A DNA stretch of 64,000 nt, from the NCBI RefSeq assembly GCF_021228235.1, contig NZ_JAJQRG010000005.1, positions 1-64,000 on the forward strand, written 5' to 3'. Shown piece after piece: positions 36,643-46,617 of this stretch. The position numbers and the translations under genes are program-made. The notes beneath the pieces were generated by a model that saw nothing but the letters and a program-made list of their open reading frames with translations, was not told the origin of the DNA and did not search any database. The first letter of the stretch is position 1, and each line of letters opens with the position of its first letter. The DNA is from Pseudophaeobacter flagellatus. GTDB taxonomy: Bacteria > Pseudomonadota > Alphaproteobacteria > Rhodobacterales > Rhodobacteraceae.

Positions 36643-37398
36643 TTGTTTTTTGAGTCTCAGGGCCAGTGTGTCACAGTCAATGTGCCCAGCAAGGCCGCGT
36701 TGAAAAACGAAGTTCTCGCGCGTTTCGCAGCGGGAGAGGGCTTTGCCCTGGCGACTGTGAATCTGGACCATCTGGTTAAATTGGCGCAGAGCGAACCCTT
36801 CCTGGAGGCCTACCTTGGCCAGGATCTGGTGGTGGCGGATGGGCGCCCCATTGTCTGGCTGTCCCGCTTGGCCAAGCGCGAGGTGGAACTGATGCCGGGA
36901 TCTGATTTGATACTGCCCCTGTGTCAACTGGCCGCCGCCGCCGGTGTGCCGGTTGCCCTGGTCGGCAGCACCGACAGAGCCTTGCAGGATGCAGCAGACT
37001 ATTTGGGGGCACAGGTTGCTGGGCTGGACCTGGCCTGGTGTCATGCGCCCTCGGGCGTGTTCGATCCACAGGGGGATGAGGCAAAAGAGATCCTTGAAAC
37101 CCTGAAGCGCAAGGGCATCCGGCTTTGCTTTTTGGCCCTTGGTGCGCCAAAGCAGGAAAGCTTGGCGCATCGTGGTCGCCAGGTCGCGCCTGCGGTTGGC
37201 TTCGCCTCTATCGGGGCAGGGCTTGATTTCTTTGGGGGGCATCAGACCCGCGCGCCGCTTTGGCTGCGAAAAATCGCTATGGAGTGGCTGTGGCGCGCGC
37301 TTGGCAGCCCGGCGCGGATGATCCCGCGCTATGCCAAATGTTTTGCCATTCTGCCCGGGCAAATCTGGGCGGCGCTGCGGATTCGCGCGTCGAAGTAG
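36643..37398 (+). CDS. WecG/TagA/CpsF family glycosyltransferase
   Basis: The 251-residue protein has the family blocks TVNLDHLVKLAQ, VVADGRPIVWLS and GAGLDFFGGHQTRAPLWLRK. The family transfers N-acetylmannosamine(-uronate)-type sugars onto lipid-linked acceptors. The start is probably TTG 36643, just after a G-rich stretch; the nearby ATG at 36639 is out of frame. It is divergent from the O-antigen-ligase-like gene. Upstream, a TATAAT at 36512-36517 could be a -10 box, but I see no good -35. Confidence 0.88.
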   Translation: MFFESQGQCVTVNVPSKAALKNEVLARFAAGEGFALATVNLDHLVKLAQSEPFLEAYLGQDLVVADGRPIVWLSRLAKREVELMPGSDLILPLCQLAAAAGVPVALVGSTDRALQDAADYLGAQVAGLDLAWCHAPSGVFDPQGDEAKEILETLKRKGIRLCFLALGAPKQESLAHRGRQVAPAVGFASIGAGLDFFGGHQTRAPLWLRKIAMEWLWRALGSPARMIPRYAKCFAILPGQIWAALRIRASK

Positions 37399-37413
37399 CG
37401 CGCTCTACCGTGG

Positions 37414-38385
37414 CTACTTATACTCTATGATCTTGCGGTGGGTGCCGCGCAGGCGGTGCCAGAAACGCTCGGCTATGCCGGTGCTTTCGGCGAACTTGCC
37501 GAGAATGGAAAACAGCGCCGGGCGCAGCCCCATACGCGGGCTCAATCGCAGCAGTTGCAGCGGATAAAGCAGCCAGAGCAGCAGTGCCCAGGGCGAGATC
37601 AGCGCGGCCAGAAGGACCGGACTCACTGGCAGCACTATCCCCCAAAATACCGCGCGGCGGGTTTCTTTGACCCAGTGGCGTTCTTGTGCATTGCCATGTA
37701 GCGCGGCGCCTGCCGCAAAGGCATATCCGGCGCGGCGGCTGCGCATCCACCACTGGCGAAACCGGGTCATCTGGGCGTCGTGAAGGGTCATCTCGGCCTC
37801 TAGCCGCCAGATTTTCCAGCCCTCTCGGCGCAGGCGCAGGCAGAGTTCGGGTTCTTCCCCGGCGATAAGGTCTTCGCGGTAGCCCGAGACCACGCGCAGC
37901 GCCGACAGCCGCATCAGAGCATCGCCACCGCAGGCCAGGGCCTCACCAATGGGGGTGTCCCATTCCGCGTCGCAGATCTGATTGTAGATAGAGACTTCGG
38001 GAAAGCGTTCGCGGCGGCGCCCACAGACCACGGCAACGCGCGGGTTCTGGCGCAAAAACTCGGCCGCCTGCGGGATCCAGGCGGCATCGACCTCGCAGTC
38101 GCCATCGACCAGCTGTACAAAGCCCTCCTGCGCGTTCAGCTCTGCCAAACCGGCATTGCGGGCGCGGGCGGCGGTAAAGGGCCGCGTCATATCCAGCGTC
38201 ACCACCTCCACCCCAAGGCTGCGGGCAGCGGCCACCGAACCATCGGTTGATCCGCTGTCAACATAGATCAACCGCCGCACCTGCGGTTGCAGCGAAGCCA
38301 GGCAGGCCAGCAGGCGCGCGCCTTCGTTTCGGCCAATCACAACCGCGCTGATAGAAGTGGGCTGTTCTGGGTGATCTTCAGTCAT
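37414..38385 (-). CDS. Glycosyltransferase family 2 with C-terminal membrane segment
   Basis: The 323-residue enzyme has SAVVIGRNEGARLLACL near the start, VDGDCEVD as the metal-binding motif near 93, and AGEEPELCLRLRREGWKIWRL as the acceptor-side block. A hydrophobic hairpin lies near 245-285. ATG 38385 overlaps the stop of the upstream gene by 4 nt, so the two are cotranscribed. It is convergent with the WecG-like gene. Confidence 0.86.
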   Translation of the reverse strand: MTEDHPEQPTSISAVVIGRNEGARLLACLASLQPQVRRLIYVDSGSTDGSVAAARSLGVEVVTLDMTRPFTAARARNAGLAELNAQEGFVQLVDGDCEVDAAWIPQAAEFLRQNPRVAVVCGRRRERFPEVSIYNQICDAEWDTPIGEALACGGDALMRLSALRVVSGYREDLIAGEEPELCLRLRREGWKIWRLEAEMTLHDAQMTRFRQWWMRSRRAGYAFAAGAALHGNAQERHWVKETRRAVFWGIVLPVSPVLLAALISPWALLLWLLYPLQLLRLSPRMGLRPALFSILGKFAESTGIAERFWHRLRGTHRKIIEYK

Positions 38386-39542
38386 TTGGCACCTTTATGG
38401 GTGCTTTGCGTGGCCTCTGCTGACTGGCCTATCGCGGTGCTATAGTCGGGGTCGCGCAGCAAAAAGCCCTGTTCTTGCAGGGCGGCAATACCGGGGAAAC
38501 GCTGGGCACTGGCGGACCAGAGGCTTAGATCTGGGTTTTCACGCAGGACCATAAGGCGCTGGCGGTCTTCGCCGTGACCAATCGCGCCCTGTTCCACAGA
38601 AGCGTGATCGCGCGCCAGCGCGTCATTGGCAAATTTGTAGTGCTTGATCAGCGCGCTCATCGGGGCCAGCCGCAGCCCGCAAGAGACATGCGGATGCACG
38701 GCAGGGGCGACACCCGGGTCAACAAAGATCAGCGGGTGTTTGCTCAGGCAGCAGTTCTCGCCAAAGATCTTGCCGCGCAGCCCGCCAAACAGGATTTGTG
38801 GCGCATGGGCTGGGGGGGCATTCTGGCGTAGAAAATAGGCCAGCCCACTATCTTCGCTGTGGTAATCATAGGCTGTAACCGTGCTGATATCGCAGTAGCA
38901 GAACTGTTGCAGCACCATTTCATAAGGCAGGGCGGCAAGGCTGCGTAGCGGTGCCTTTGGTACCATCTCCAGCATCTGGGCCATCAGCCCGGAATAGCCG
39001 TGATCTGCCAGATAGCGGGTCAAACCTGCAAGGCCGATTGCGGCGCTGCCTTCAAAGTCAAACAGCTCATCCATGTCGACAATCAGGCACCAGCGATTGC
39101 TGGCGTAGCGTCTGACGGCATAGTTGCGGAAGTCGTTTTCAAACTGGCCCCAGGGCAGGTTCGACTGCAGGATCACCACCCTCGGCTGTTGGCGTAATTG
39201 CGCCAGGGTGTCATCGCTGGAACCATTGTCAAAAAAGACAAAATGCGCCACTCCAAGGCGGCGATAGTGTTCAAAAAACGGTTCCAGATAATAGGCCCCA
39301 TCGCGTACGAGTGCGACGAGCACTACCTCATCCGGGGCTGCGACGCTGTGTCTGGCTCCGTGCAGGTGGCGCACAGAGGCCGAAAGGCGCGCCTGGTGCC
39401 GCAGGCGAGCAAGCCGTTTCCTAATGCGCCCCAAGAGCGAGGGCCGGGCGGGGTGGTCCGTCATGCGTTCGATCCAGATACTAGCCTTGGCTTTGGGCAG
39501 ACTAAACCCTTGGTGGTGTTTCGAAAAGGGCGCATGAGACAT
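38382..39542 (-). CDS. Glycosyltransferase family 2/GT92-like (Glyco_tranf_2_4)
   Basis: The 386-residue protein has LVALVRDGAYYLEPFFEHYRRLGV cut as in the Glyco_tranf_2_4 group, then FFDNGSSDDT and the catalytic DMDELFDF near 157. These enzymes are often seen in alphaproteobacterial surface polymer loci. AGGAACCC precedes ATG 39542; an in-frame ATG 26 codons later is another possible start. It overlaps the next gene by 4 nt. It closes the polysaccharide locus on this side, 60 nt from tamB. Confidence 0.8.
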   Translation of the reverse strand: MSHAPFSKHHQGFSLPKAKASIWIERMTDHPARPSLLGRIRKRLARLRHQARLSASVRHLHGARHSVAAPDEVVLVALVRDGAYYLEPFFEHYRRLGVAHFVFFDNGSSDDTLAQLRQQPRVVILQSNLPWGQFENDFRNYAVRRYASNRWCLIVDMDELFDFEGSAAIGLAGLTRYLADHGYSGLMAQMLEMVPKAPLRSLAALPYEMVLQQFCYCDISTVTAYDYHSEDSGLAYFLRQNAPPAHAPQILFGGLRGKIFGENCCLSKHPLIFVDPGVAPAVHPHVSCGLRLAPMSALIKHYKFANDALARDHASVEQGAIGHGEDRQRLMVLRENPDLSLWSASAQRFPGIAALQEQGFLLRDPDYSTAIGQSAEATQSTHKGAK

Positions 39543-39601
39543 AGGGTTCCTGCGCTGGCCTGTCTACCAAGGGGGCAGGCTGCCCCCGCTTGTGGGATGC
39601 T

Positions 39602-42600
39602 TCAGTAATCGCGTTTGAAAAACAGGCCAAAGCCGCTTTCACCCTGGTTGTCGACAGTGCCGGTGACGGTGACGTTATCGGTCAGATCCACATTGAGGCT
39701 CAACTCGCTGTCGCCACGGGTGTTGACGTTGAAATCGGTATAGGCCTTGTCGCTGATGTATCCGCCAATCCCCAGCAAGCCAGAGCCGATATTATCCAGC
39801 CCCAGTTCGACCTTGTCGGCACCTGTCTTGTCGCGCAGCGCGTTCTTGTTGCCCAGGCCCCGGCCGCTTAGCTGCAGCGCCGAGTTGGCCAGGCGTACCA
39901 GCGCCAGGGGTGACAAATCGTCCAGGTTGTCACCAAAGAGCAAGAGCGCCAGCGCCTGATCGCTGGGGCGTGGAGGATCAGAGGTGACCTCGATTTGGGG
40001 GGCGTCAATTGCGCCTGTGATTTCAAGCGTGGCGGTGCCGGTCGAGGTGCTGGCAGAGGATCTGAATTCCAGATAGGGTTTCAGATCGCCCAGCAGGGTA
40101 ATGCGGCCCTCGTCCAATTCAAGCCGTCGCCCCAGGATATCAAAGGTGCCGCGCACCAGGCTGATCTGCCCCGAGGGCGCCAGGGCTACGGTATTGCCAC
40201 GCAGATGAACCTGCCCGCCCAATTCCGCGTTCAAGCCGCGACCACGGGCATAGATCCGGCCCGGTGCGTCGATGATCACATCTAGGGAAAGGGTCCCGGC
40301 AGCACCACTGCTGGCGCCGCTTTGGATCAGCCCGGCGCGGGCACGAGTCTGCCGGACGGCGCGGGGTTCATTGATATGGCGCAGCGGTGGAATGGGCGCA
40401 GCAGAGACCGAGCCGCCAGCCGTATTGAGGTTGATCGTGGTCTCGCCGATATCGATGCGCCCGCTCAATTTGCTGTTGCTGGCCAGCTGTCCCGTCAGAT
40501 CGAGATTGCCGCTCAAAATCGTCTCATATACCAGCTTATCCGTCAGCACGGCTTCTTGAATGGCGATGTTGATGGCACCTTCAAAAGGTGGGGTGAGGGC
40601 GACAGGGCCGCTCACGCGCAGGCTGCCACCATCGCGCGGTCTGGCCGAGATCTCTATCTGTGCGCGGGAGTCTTGCAGCGTCACTGTGGCACCAATGTCA
40701 TCAAGCCGTTGCGCTGCGGCGGGCAGGGCCAGCGACGCCCCCGCAGTGGTGATCTTGCCGCGCAGCGCAGCAAGGCTGGGCGATCCCTTCAGCGCCAGGT
40801 CAAAACGCGCTGTGCCTTTCAGCAGGTTGGGCTTGATAAAGGGGTTTGCCCCTTCCAGCCGGGCCGTGCCGCTGCTGGTGATATCAGCTTTACCGCTGGC
40901 TTCGTCAAAGCTGCCAGAGAGTTCGGCTTCGGCGCCTGCCGGGGCCTTGGTGCTGGCGTTGATCTGCCAGCGGGCATCCCGGCGCTGGACCTTGCCGGTT
41001 GCGGTCAGGGTGCCGGGCAGGTCCGGCACAAAACGCTGCAGTTCTTCTAGGGCGGCGTCAAAGGTGAAATCGGCGGCTCCATCCAGTGTGGCCTGGCCCT
41101 TAAGGTCCGCAAAAGAGGCATGTGGCCCCTCAAGACGCAGGGTACCGCTTAGGCTGTTGCCGCTGCGGGTGACCTCGCCTTGCAGATCCAGTGGTCCGGA
41201 CATCTGCGGTAACAGTGGGTTCAGATCCTTGAGGCGTGCGTTCAAGGACAACGCGCCGACCTTGCTGTTCAGCCGACCGCTGGCTTGGGCCGTGATCAGG
41301 CCGCTGTTGAGTTGAAAGCCCTCGACTGCCAAGCCCGAGACATCGCGCCCACCTGCAAAGGTCAGTGCAAGGCTGCCGCCAGTCAGCCGGTCAAGCTCGG
41401 TCAGGCCAGTTGTCAGCCCCTGACCTTGCAGGGCCAGATCGGTGTCAAACGCCCCTGACAATGGCGTAAAGGCCCCTTTGATTTGCGCCTGTAGTGCCCC
41501 TTCCAGTGGGCGGTCGGCGAGCGCAGAAAACCGTGCCAGACTGGCAGCGCCCAGACGCAGATCGGCTGTGACCTCCAGCCCGGCATCTAGCCCGTGAAAG
41601 GCCAGATCGCCGCTGGCCTGAAAATCATCGCCCTGCAGCAGCAGATCTGACAGGGCCAGCGCCCCTGGTCCTTCGGATGTGAGATTGGTCGAGAGCGAGA
41701 TGTTGCTCCCGATGGCTGCTGCAAGACCGGGATCGCGCATGCTCAGCCCCGTAAGATATGCCTTTATATCACCGTCGAGCGAAAGCGGCGCGCCCTCACC
41801 TTGTTGCAGCAGGCCCTGGGCGCTGATGCTGCCCTGCGAAATCAACGCCTGAGGATGGCTGAGCTGGCGAAGATCGGCATTGATAGACCAGGGGCCGTTG
41901 CTGGTTTTTTGCGCCAGAACCTCGGCCTGGGCCAGGGTGGTATCGGCGCCGGGCAGCGGCAGCATCACCGCTGTCTGCCCCTGTGGCGCGGTGATGCTCG
42001 CGCGCAGATTGGCGGTGTCCAATTGACCTGCTGGTGTCATCGACAGGGCACCCGACAGATGCAGTGCGCGGCTGAGCAGCGCAAAACTGTCCAGCGTCAG
42101 GCCTGCGCCGTCGGATGCGGTGGTTCCGCGAAGCGTCAGCCGCAGGTCTGGCCCAAAGAAGGGACGGAAATCGGGTTGTAGAAGCACGTCGATATCGCCG
42201 CCAAGATCGGCGGCAAAGTCGATACCCCTGGCGGTGGACGCTGTTGTGTCGGTGGTGGCACCGTCTGGCTGCGCGTCCGGAGAGGGCCGTGCCTTCAGCA
42301 CCACCTCACCGGACAGACGTTCGCTGCCATTTGTTGCCAGGGCAATCTTGGCGGTGAAATCCTCGACCGGGCCGCTGCCCGCCGCCGTAAGCCGCAGGCT
42401 GGGGCGGGTCGGCAGTTGCAAGCTGGTGGCGATCAACCCGTCTGCGGCCTCGGACAGGTCCAGATCCAGATCAATCTGGCGGCTTTCATTGCTGTATCCA
42501 GCTACCAGCCGCAGCCTGTCGCCAGGCTTGTCCAGCCGGTTTACCTTTAGCTCAGTTTTCAGGCTGCCATCGGCAAGTTTCAGGTTGCCATTGAGGTTGA

Positions 42601-43090
42601 GCGTGGCAGTAAAGCCAAGCAGGGGCTGCCCCAGCTGAATGCGATCCAGACTGATCTCGCCCAGCTCAACCGAGACCGGCAGCTCTGGTAGTTGAAAGGG
42701 CGTGGTCTCGGGGCTGGGTAGGCTGGGGTCTTCTGGCAGGGGCTGCGGCGCCCGAAGAACCTTGATTTCTGCGGCAGTCAGATGATTGACCTGAAACTCG
42801 CCGCGCAGCAGCGCCAAGCGGTTCCAGTCCAGCTCGGCATCGGTCAGTTCCAGCCAGACCCCGGTCTCATCCGCGACCGTAAGCTGCTTGATGCTCGCCT
42901 GCGAGGAAAAAGCGCCGCTCAGCCCGCTGACGGTAATGAACTGATTGTCGCCCGACAGGTTGTCTTGCAAAAAGCTTTCCAGGAAACTTGGGCTTGCTGC
43001 GCTGTCCTGCGCAGCAAGCGGGGCGGGGCCGGTCAGGCACAGGGTCGATGTGACCAGCATCGCTGCGCGAAGGGGGGAAAGATGTCGCAT
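39602..43090 (-). CDS. tamB: Translocation and assembly module subunit TamB (DUF490)
   Basis: The 1162-residue protein has a signal-like N-terminus (LRAAMLVTSTLCLTGPAPLAAQ), then a very long repetitive beta-rich region with many short hydrophobic/Asp/Gly strands. The C-terminal DUF490/TamB region ends GLFFKRDY, as is usual. TamB spans the periplasm as a beta-helical groove and works with TamA for outer-membrane protein or lipid transfer. The start codon ATG shares a base with the tamA stop (TGATG), indicating coupled translation. Confidence 0.92.
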   Translation of the reverse strand: MRHLSPLRAAMLVTSTLCLTGPAPLAAQDSAASPSFLESFLQDNLSGDNQFITVSGLSGAFSSQASIKQLTVADETGVWLELTDAELDWNRLALLRGEFQVNHLTAAEIKVLRAPQPLPEDPSLPSPETTPFQLPELPVSVELGEISLDRIQLGQPLLGFTATLNLNGNLKLADGSLKTELKVNRLDKPGDRLRLVAGYSNESRQIDLDLDLSEAADGLIATSLQLPTRPSLRLTAAGSGPVEDFTAKIALATNGSERLSGEVVLKARPSPDAQPDGATTDTTASTARGIDFAADLGGDIDVLLQPDFRPFFGPDLRLTLRGTTASDGAGLTLDSFALLSRALHLSGALSMTPAGQLDTANLRASITAPQGQTAVMLPLPGADTTLAQAEVLAQKTSNGPWSINADLRQLSHPQALISQGSISAQGLLQQGEGAPLSLDGDIKAYLTGLSMRDPGLAAAIGSNISLSTNLTSEGPGALALSDLLLQGDDFQASGDLAFHGLDAGLEVTADLRLGAASLARFSALADRPLEGALQAQIKGAFTPLSGAFDTDLALQGQGLTTGLTELDRLTGGSLALTFAGGRDVSGLAVEGFQLNSGLITAQASGRLNSKVGALSLNARLKDLNPLLPQMSGPLDLQGEVTRSGNSLSGTLRLEGPHASFADLKGQATLDGAADFTFDAALEELQRFVPDLPGTLTATGKVQRRDARWQINASTKAPAGAEAELSGSFDEASGKADITSSGTARLEGANPFIKPNLLKGTARFDLALKGSPSLAALRGKITTAGASLALPAAAQRLDDIGATVTLQDSRAQIEISARPRDGGSLRVSGPVALTPPFEGAINIAIQEAVLTDKLVYETILSGNLDLTGQLASNSKLSGRIDIGETTINLNTAGGSVSAAPIPPLRHINEPRAVRQTRARAGLIQSGASSGAAGTLSLDVIIDAPGRIYARGRGLNAELGGQVHLRGNTVALAPSGQISLVRGTFDILGRRLELDEGRITLLGDLKPYLEFRSSASTSTGTATLEITGAIDAPQIEVTSDPPRPSDQALALLLFGDNLDDLSPLALVRLANSALQLSGRGLGNKNALRDKTGADKVELGLDNIGSGLLGIGGYISDKAYTDFNVNTRGDSELSLNVDLTDNVTVTGTVDNQGESGFGLFFKRDY

Positions 43091-44937
43091 CAAAAGGCCT
43101 GCCCGATCCCAATGTAAAACTGCAATCCGTCGCTACTGTCGCCATCCACCGGATAGGCAAAATCCACCCGTAGTGGCCCGATCCCCGCCACATCATAGCG
43201 CAGGCCTAGTCCGGCGCCAGAGTGGTGCTGCGACGCGCTGGACACAAAAGGATCGCGATCCACATAGCCGATGTCGAAAAACCCGACCAGCGACAGCTTG
43301 TCGCTCAGCTTGCCGCGCAGCTCTGCCGAGAGGGCAAGGTAGCCACGCCCACCCGCCGAGGCATTGCCAACCGGTATGCCCAACGACTGATATTCATGCC
43401 CGCGCACAGATCCTGATCCACCGGAAAAGAACAGCAATGTCGGAGAGGCATTGCTAAGCGAAGGCCCGATCAGCGCGCCCAGCTGCGCCCGCCCCGCCAG
43501 GACAATACGGTCATCGCTGCCCAGCCCATGATAGAGCCGCCCGTCCATTTTGACCTGAAGCCCAGAATCCGTGCCATCAATCCCGATGAAGGGCATCAGC
43601 CGCGCGTCGATGAAATAGCCGTCTGTTGCATCGACGCGGCTGTTGCGCTGGTCATATTCGGCCCGCAAAAAACCGGCGGCATATTTGAAACGCCGCTTGC
43701 CAAAGGCATCGCTGGCCAGAATGCTGATGCCGCCGATACCCGCCTCGGCAAAGAACTGATCCGAATACACTCTTCGGACCCCGATGCCAGCCAATGCTTG
43801 GGTGGCGGTATAATGCTCTTCGTCCAGGCGCTCGACTTCGAGCAGGTAAAACAGGTTGTCATCAGGGCCAAGCGTGGCTGGACGATCCAGCCGCAGGGCA
43901 AGGCGCCCGCCGATGTCATTGCTGCCGCCCAGACCGGTGATACGGCTTTCAAAGCGCAGTTTCTCGGCGCCGCCAAACAGGTTGCGATGCATCCAGGACG
44001 CGGTGAGTTCAACCCCATCAGAGGAGCTGAGCTCTGCGCCAAATGATAGGCGCCGAGGTGGCATGTCTTCGACTTTGGCCACATAGTCGAGTGTGCCATC
44101 GGGGTTGGCCTGGGGTTGCGGCTGGAGCGTGACAGTCGAAAAGGCACCGGTGCGGCGCAGGCGGGTGGCGGATCTGGCCAGCAGGTCAGGATGGTAGACT
44201 TCTCCGCTGGGCAGGCTGGCAATGCGCTGTATCGCTGCTTCTCGCACCGCACTGGGAGTGGCAAGAATCATTTTCCCAAAGCGCAAGCGTGGTCCCGGTG
44301 CCAGTGCCAGTCGGGCATCCAGCCTGGCGGCACGGTGATCTGCGGTGATTGCCTGTTGGCCCAGGCGGGCCTGGGGATGCCCGGCCCGTTGCCAGGCCTC
44401 TACACCTGCGGCGGTCACATCGCGCAGGATCCCGGTCTTGGCGGGCTGCCCAGTTGCAAAGCTTTCGGGGATCTCGACCTCGCTGGCCTGTGGCCAGGGG
44501 GCGATCTGGGTGCGGCCAAAGCGGAAACTGGGGCCAGGCACCACGGTGATCTGCACCTGATTGATATGGCGCGGCGCGTTCAACGGCTGGATCTGCGCCG
44601 CCTCGCGGCCGTCGATCCGGATGTTTACCTGCGGTGAAAAATGCCCTGCATCATAAAGCACCTGAACCAGCGTGCGATAATCCGACAGGGCAGCGGCCAG
44701 CAGCTCTTGCGGATCAACCGCATCCTGCGCGGCCAAAGAGGCAGAGGCCCCCTGCAAGCGCTGGCGCAGTGTATCCGAGGCACCCGGAGCGGTTAAAACG
44801 GCCTCGGCGCTTTGGCCTGAATTGGGCAGGGCGAGCATGGCAAGGCAAAGCGACAGAGGCAGGGATAAGCGCGTAAGCCTGGCCGAGAACAGAGGCGAAG
44901 CAGCAGTGCGCAGGGGCGAATATAGAAACATGGGCAC
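43090..44937 (-). CDS. tamA: Autotransporter assembly complex protein TamA (Omp85 family)
   Basis: The 615-residue outer-membrane protein has a signal peptide, then POTRA-like repeats (about 90-300) and a C-terminal beta-barrel ending in YIGIGQAF with a terminal Phe. The barrel keeps GGSGSVRGHEYQSLG, the conserved VRGY-type block of Omp85 proteins. It forms an operon with tamB. ATG 44937 follows CCGGAG by 8 nt. Confidence 0.92.
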   Translation of the reverse strand: MPMFLYSPLRTAASPLFSARLTRLSLPLSLCLAMLALPNSGQSAEAVLTAPGASDTLRQRLQGASASLAAQDAVDPQELLAAALSDYRTLVQVLYDAGHFSPQVNIRIDGREAAQIQPLNAPRHINQVQITVVPGPSFRFGRTQIAPWPQASEVEIPESFATGQPAKTGILRDVTAAGVEAWQRAGHPQARLGQQAITADHRAARLDARLALAPGPRLRFGKMILATPSAVREAAIQRIASLPSGEVYHPDLLARSATRLRRTGAFSTVTLQPQPQANPDGTLDYVAKVEDMPPRRLSFGAELSSSDGVELTASWMHRNLFGGAEKLRFESRITGLGGSNDIGGRLALRLDRPATLGPDDNLFYLLEVERLDEEHYTATQALAGIGVRRVYSDQFFAEAGIGGISILASDAFGKRRFKYAAGFLRAEYDQRNSRVDATDGYFIDARLMPFIGIDGTDSGLQVKMDGRLYHGLGSDDRIVLAGRAQLGALIGPSLSNASPTLLFFSGGSGSVRGHEYQSLGIPVGNASAGGRGYLALSAELRGKLSDKLSLVGFFDIGYVDRDPFVSSASQHHSGAGLGLRYDVAGIGPLRVDFAYPVDGDSSDGLQFYIGIGQAF

Positions 44938-44964
44938 TCCGGGCAGCGTGCAGGGGCGGGTGCA

Positions 44965-44994
44965 GATCAGCCCTCAAAGGTTGCAGGGCTGATC
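44965..44994. promoter_or_regulatory. Perfect 10-bp inverted repeat upstream of tamA
   Basis: GATCAGCCCT (44965-44974) and AGGGCTGATC (44985-44994) are perfect complements separated by 10 nt. The element lies 28-57 nt upstream of the tamA start codon, in the expected leader. It could be an operator or an RNA hairpin next to the ribosome binding site. Most of the remaining 44995-45188 shows nothing recognisable. Confidence 0.5.
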
Positions 44995-45188
44995 AACCTA
45001 TTAAGGGCAGTGTCGTGGTGTTCCGGAGAGTCTAGCAGAGCGGGGCGCAAGGTAAAGCGGTCAGGTGTGAGATGCCGGAAAAGTCAGCCGATGCGGCAAC
45101 AACTTGCATAGCGATTCGATGCGCTTCTGGGGTTTGCGCCCTGTGGCGGCAGGCACGCGGAGCACCGCCGGAGAGGTGTAGGAGGCAA

Positions 45189-46421
45189 TTACATCTGTGC
45201 GTTTTTGAACCAGCGGCGGATCGCGGCACGATCTGCGGGCTCCATATAGGTGATATTGGCAGGGGGCATCGCATTGGTCACCCCGGCATGTAAAAACACC
45301 GCTGCTGCCTGGCGGGCGAGGTCTGCTTCGGTTTCCAGCAAGACCCCCTTTGGGGCAGTGCGGATGCCATCCCAAAAGGGTTCGCGCGCGTGGCACATGC
45401 TGCATCGGCCCAGAACAATATCATGTACCTCTGCAAAGCCCTCGGCCTGGGCCATCACTTGTGCGGTGCCGGTCAGGGCGGCCTGGTCTTCGCCTTCGCC
45501 GTCATGTTCCAGCCCCAGGGTGGACAGGATGATTACCGCAAAGAACAAGAAGATGGTCACCAGCCATGTCCAGGTAGGATTGCCGGTGCCGGCATGTTTG
45601 GTGTTGAAATAATGGCGGATGGTTACCCCCATCAGGAAGACTAGCGCCGCAATCAACCAGTTGTAATTACTGGCGAAGGCCAGGGGGTAGTGGTTTGATA
45701 GCATCAGGAAGATCACCGGCAGGGTGAGGTAGTTATTATGGGTCGAGCGCAGCTTGGCAATCTTGCCGTATTTGGCATCCGGCGTGCGTCCGGCCTGCAG
45801 ATCCGCCACGACGATGCGCTGATTGGGCATGATGATAAAGAATACATTTGCCGTCATGATGGTGGCGGTAAAGGCCCCCAGATGCAGCATCATCGCCCGG
45901 CCGGTAAAGACCTGGTTTAGCCCATATCCCATCGCCACCAGCAAGCAAAACAGCAGCACCATCAGCAGGGTGGGGCGCGCCGCCAGGCTGGCAGTCTTGC
46001 ACAGGCGATCATAGACCAGCCAGCCAATCGACAGGGTCGCGGCAGAAATGGCAATGCCTTGCCACAGGCTCAGCTCGGCTTTGGCTTGGTCGATGAGGTA
46101 AATTTCTCCGCCGACCCAGTAGACCACCATCAAAAGGGCAAACCCCGAGAGCCAGGTGCTGTAGCTCTCCCATTTGAACCAGATCAAATGTGCGGGCATT
46201 TCAGCCGGGGCCACCAGATACTTGCGGATGTGATAAAAGCCGCCGCCATGCACCTGCCATTCTTCGCCATGGGCACCAACGGGCAGATCCGTGCTTTTGC
46301 GCAGGCCCAGGTCCAGCGCGATGAAATAAAAGGACGATCCGATCCAGGCCATGGCTGTGATCACATGCAGCCAGCGAATGGCAAAGCCCAGCCAATCCCA
46401 CATCATCAGAATTTCATACAT
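45189..46421 (-). CDS. puuD: Urate hydroxylase PuuD (membrane, cytochrome c-fused)
   Basis: The 410-residue protein has about eight membrane helices in the first 300 residues and a C-terminal cytochrome c domain. The heme-binding CSMCHA lies near 345. This layout defines PuuD, which oxidises urate to 5-hydroxyisourate and passes electrons to the respiratory chain. The flanking LysR, uraH, puuE-uraD and allA genes support the call. Start 46421 follows GAGGGTACGGC. It is divergent from the LysR gene. Confidence 0.93.
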   Translation of the reverse strand: MYEILMMWDWLGFAIRWLHVITAMAWIGSSFYFIALDLGLRKSTDLPVGAHGEEWQVHGGGFYHIRKYLVAPAEMPAHLIWFKWESYSTWLSGFALLMVVYWVGGEIYLIDQAKAELSLWQGIAISAATLSIGWLVYDRLCKTASLAARPTLLMVLLFCLLVAMGYGLNQVFTGRAMMLHLGAFTATIMTANVFFIIMPNQRIVVADLQAGRTPDAKYGKIAKLRSTHNNYLTLPVIFLMLSNHYPLAFASNYNWLIAALVFLMGVTIRHYFNTKHAGTGNPTWTWLVTIFLFFAVIILSTLGLEHDGEGEDQAALTGTAQVMAQAEGFAEVHDIVLGRCSMCHAREPFWDGIRTAPKGVLLETEADLARQAAAVFLHAGVTNAMPPANITYMEPADRAAIRRWFKNAQM

Positions 46422-46497
46422 GCCGTACCCTCTGCCTTACGATTTGGTCTGCGCCGTGACGCGATGGGGTTTCCCCAATGGCCACCCTAGGCAAACC

Positions 46498-46526
46498 GAA
46501 GTTTATTCGGTATTCCAGTAAACTTC
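46498..46526. promoter_or_regulatory. Dyad operator between divergent puuD and lysR
   Basis: GAAGTTTA (46498-46505) and TAAACTTC (46519-46526) are perfect 8-bp inverted arms with a 13-bp spacer. The spacer begins with TTCGGTA. The nonamer TATTCGGTA (46504-46512) recurs at 48324-48332 between uraH and puuE. Position and symmetry fit a LysR-type site controlling both divergent genes. Confidence 0.55.
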
Positions 46527-46617
46527 CAAGCTGTATCAAAAAAACAAGAAGAATGGTGCCGCAATGGGATTGGGGCCTGGTTGGCGCAATGATTGAGCAT
46601 GAAATGACTGGGGGCGC

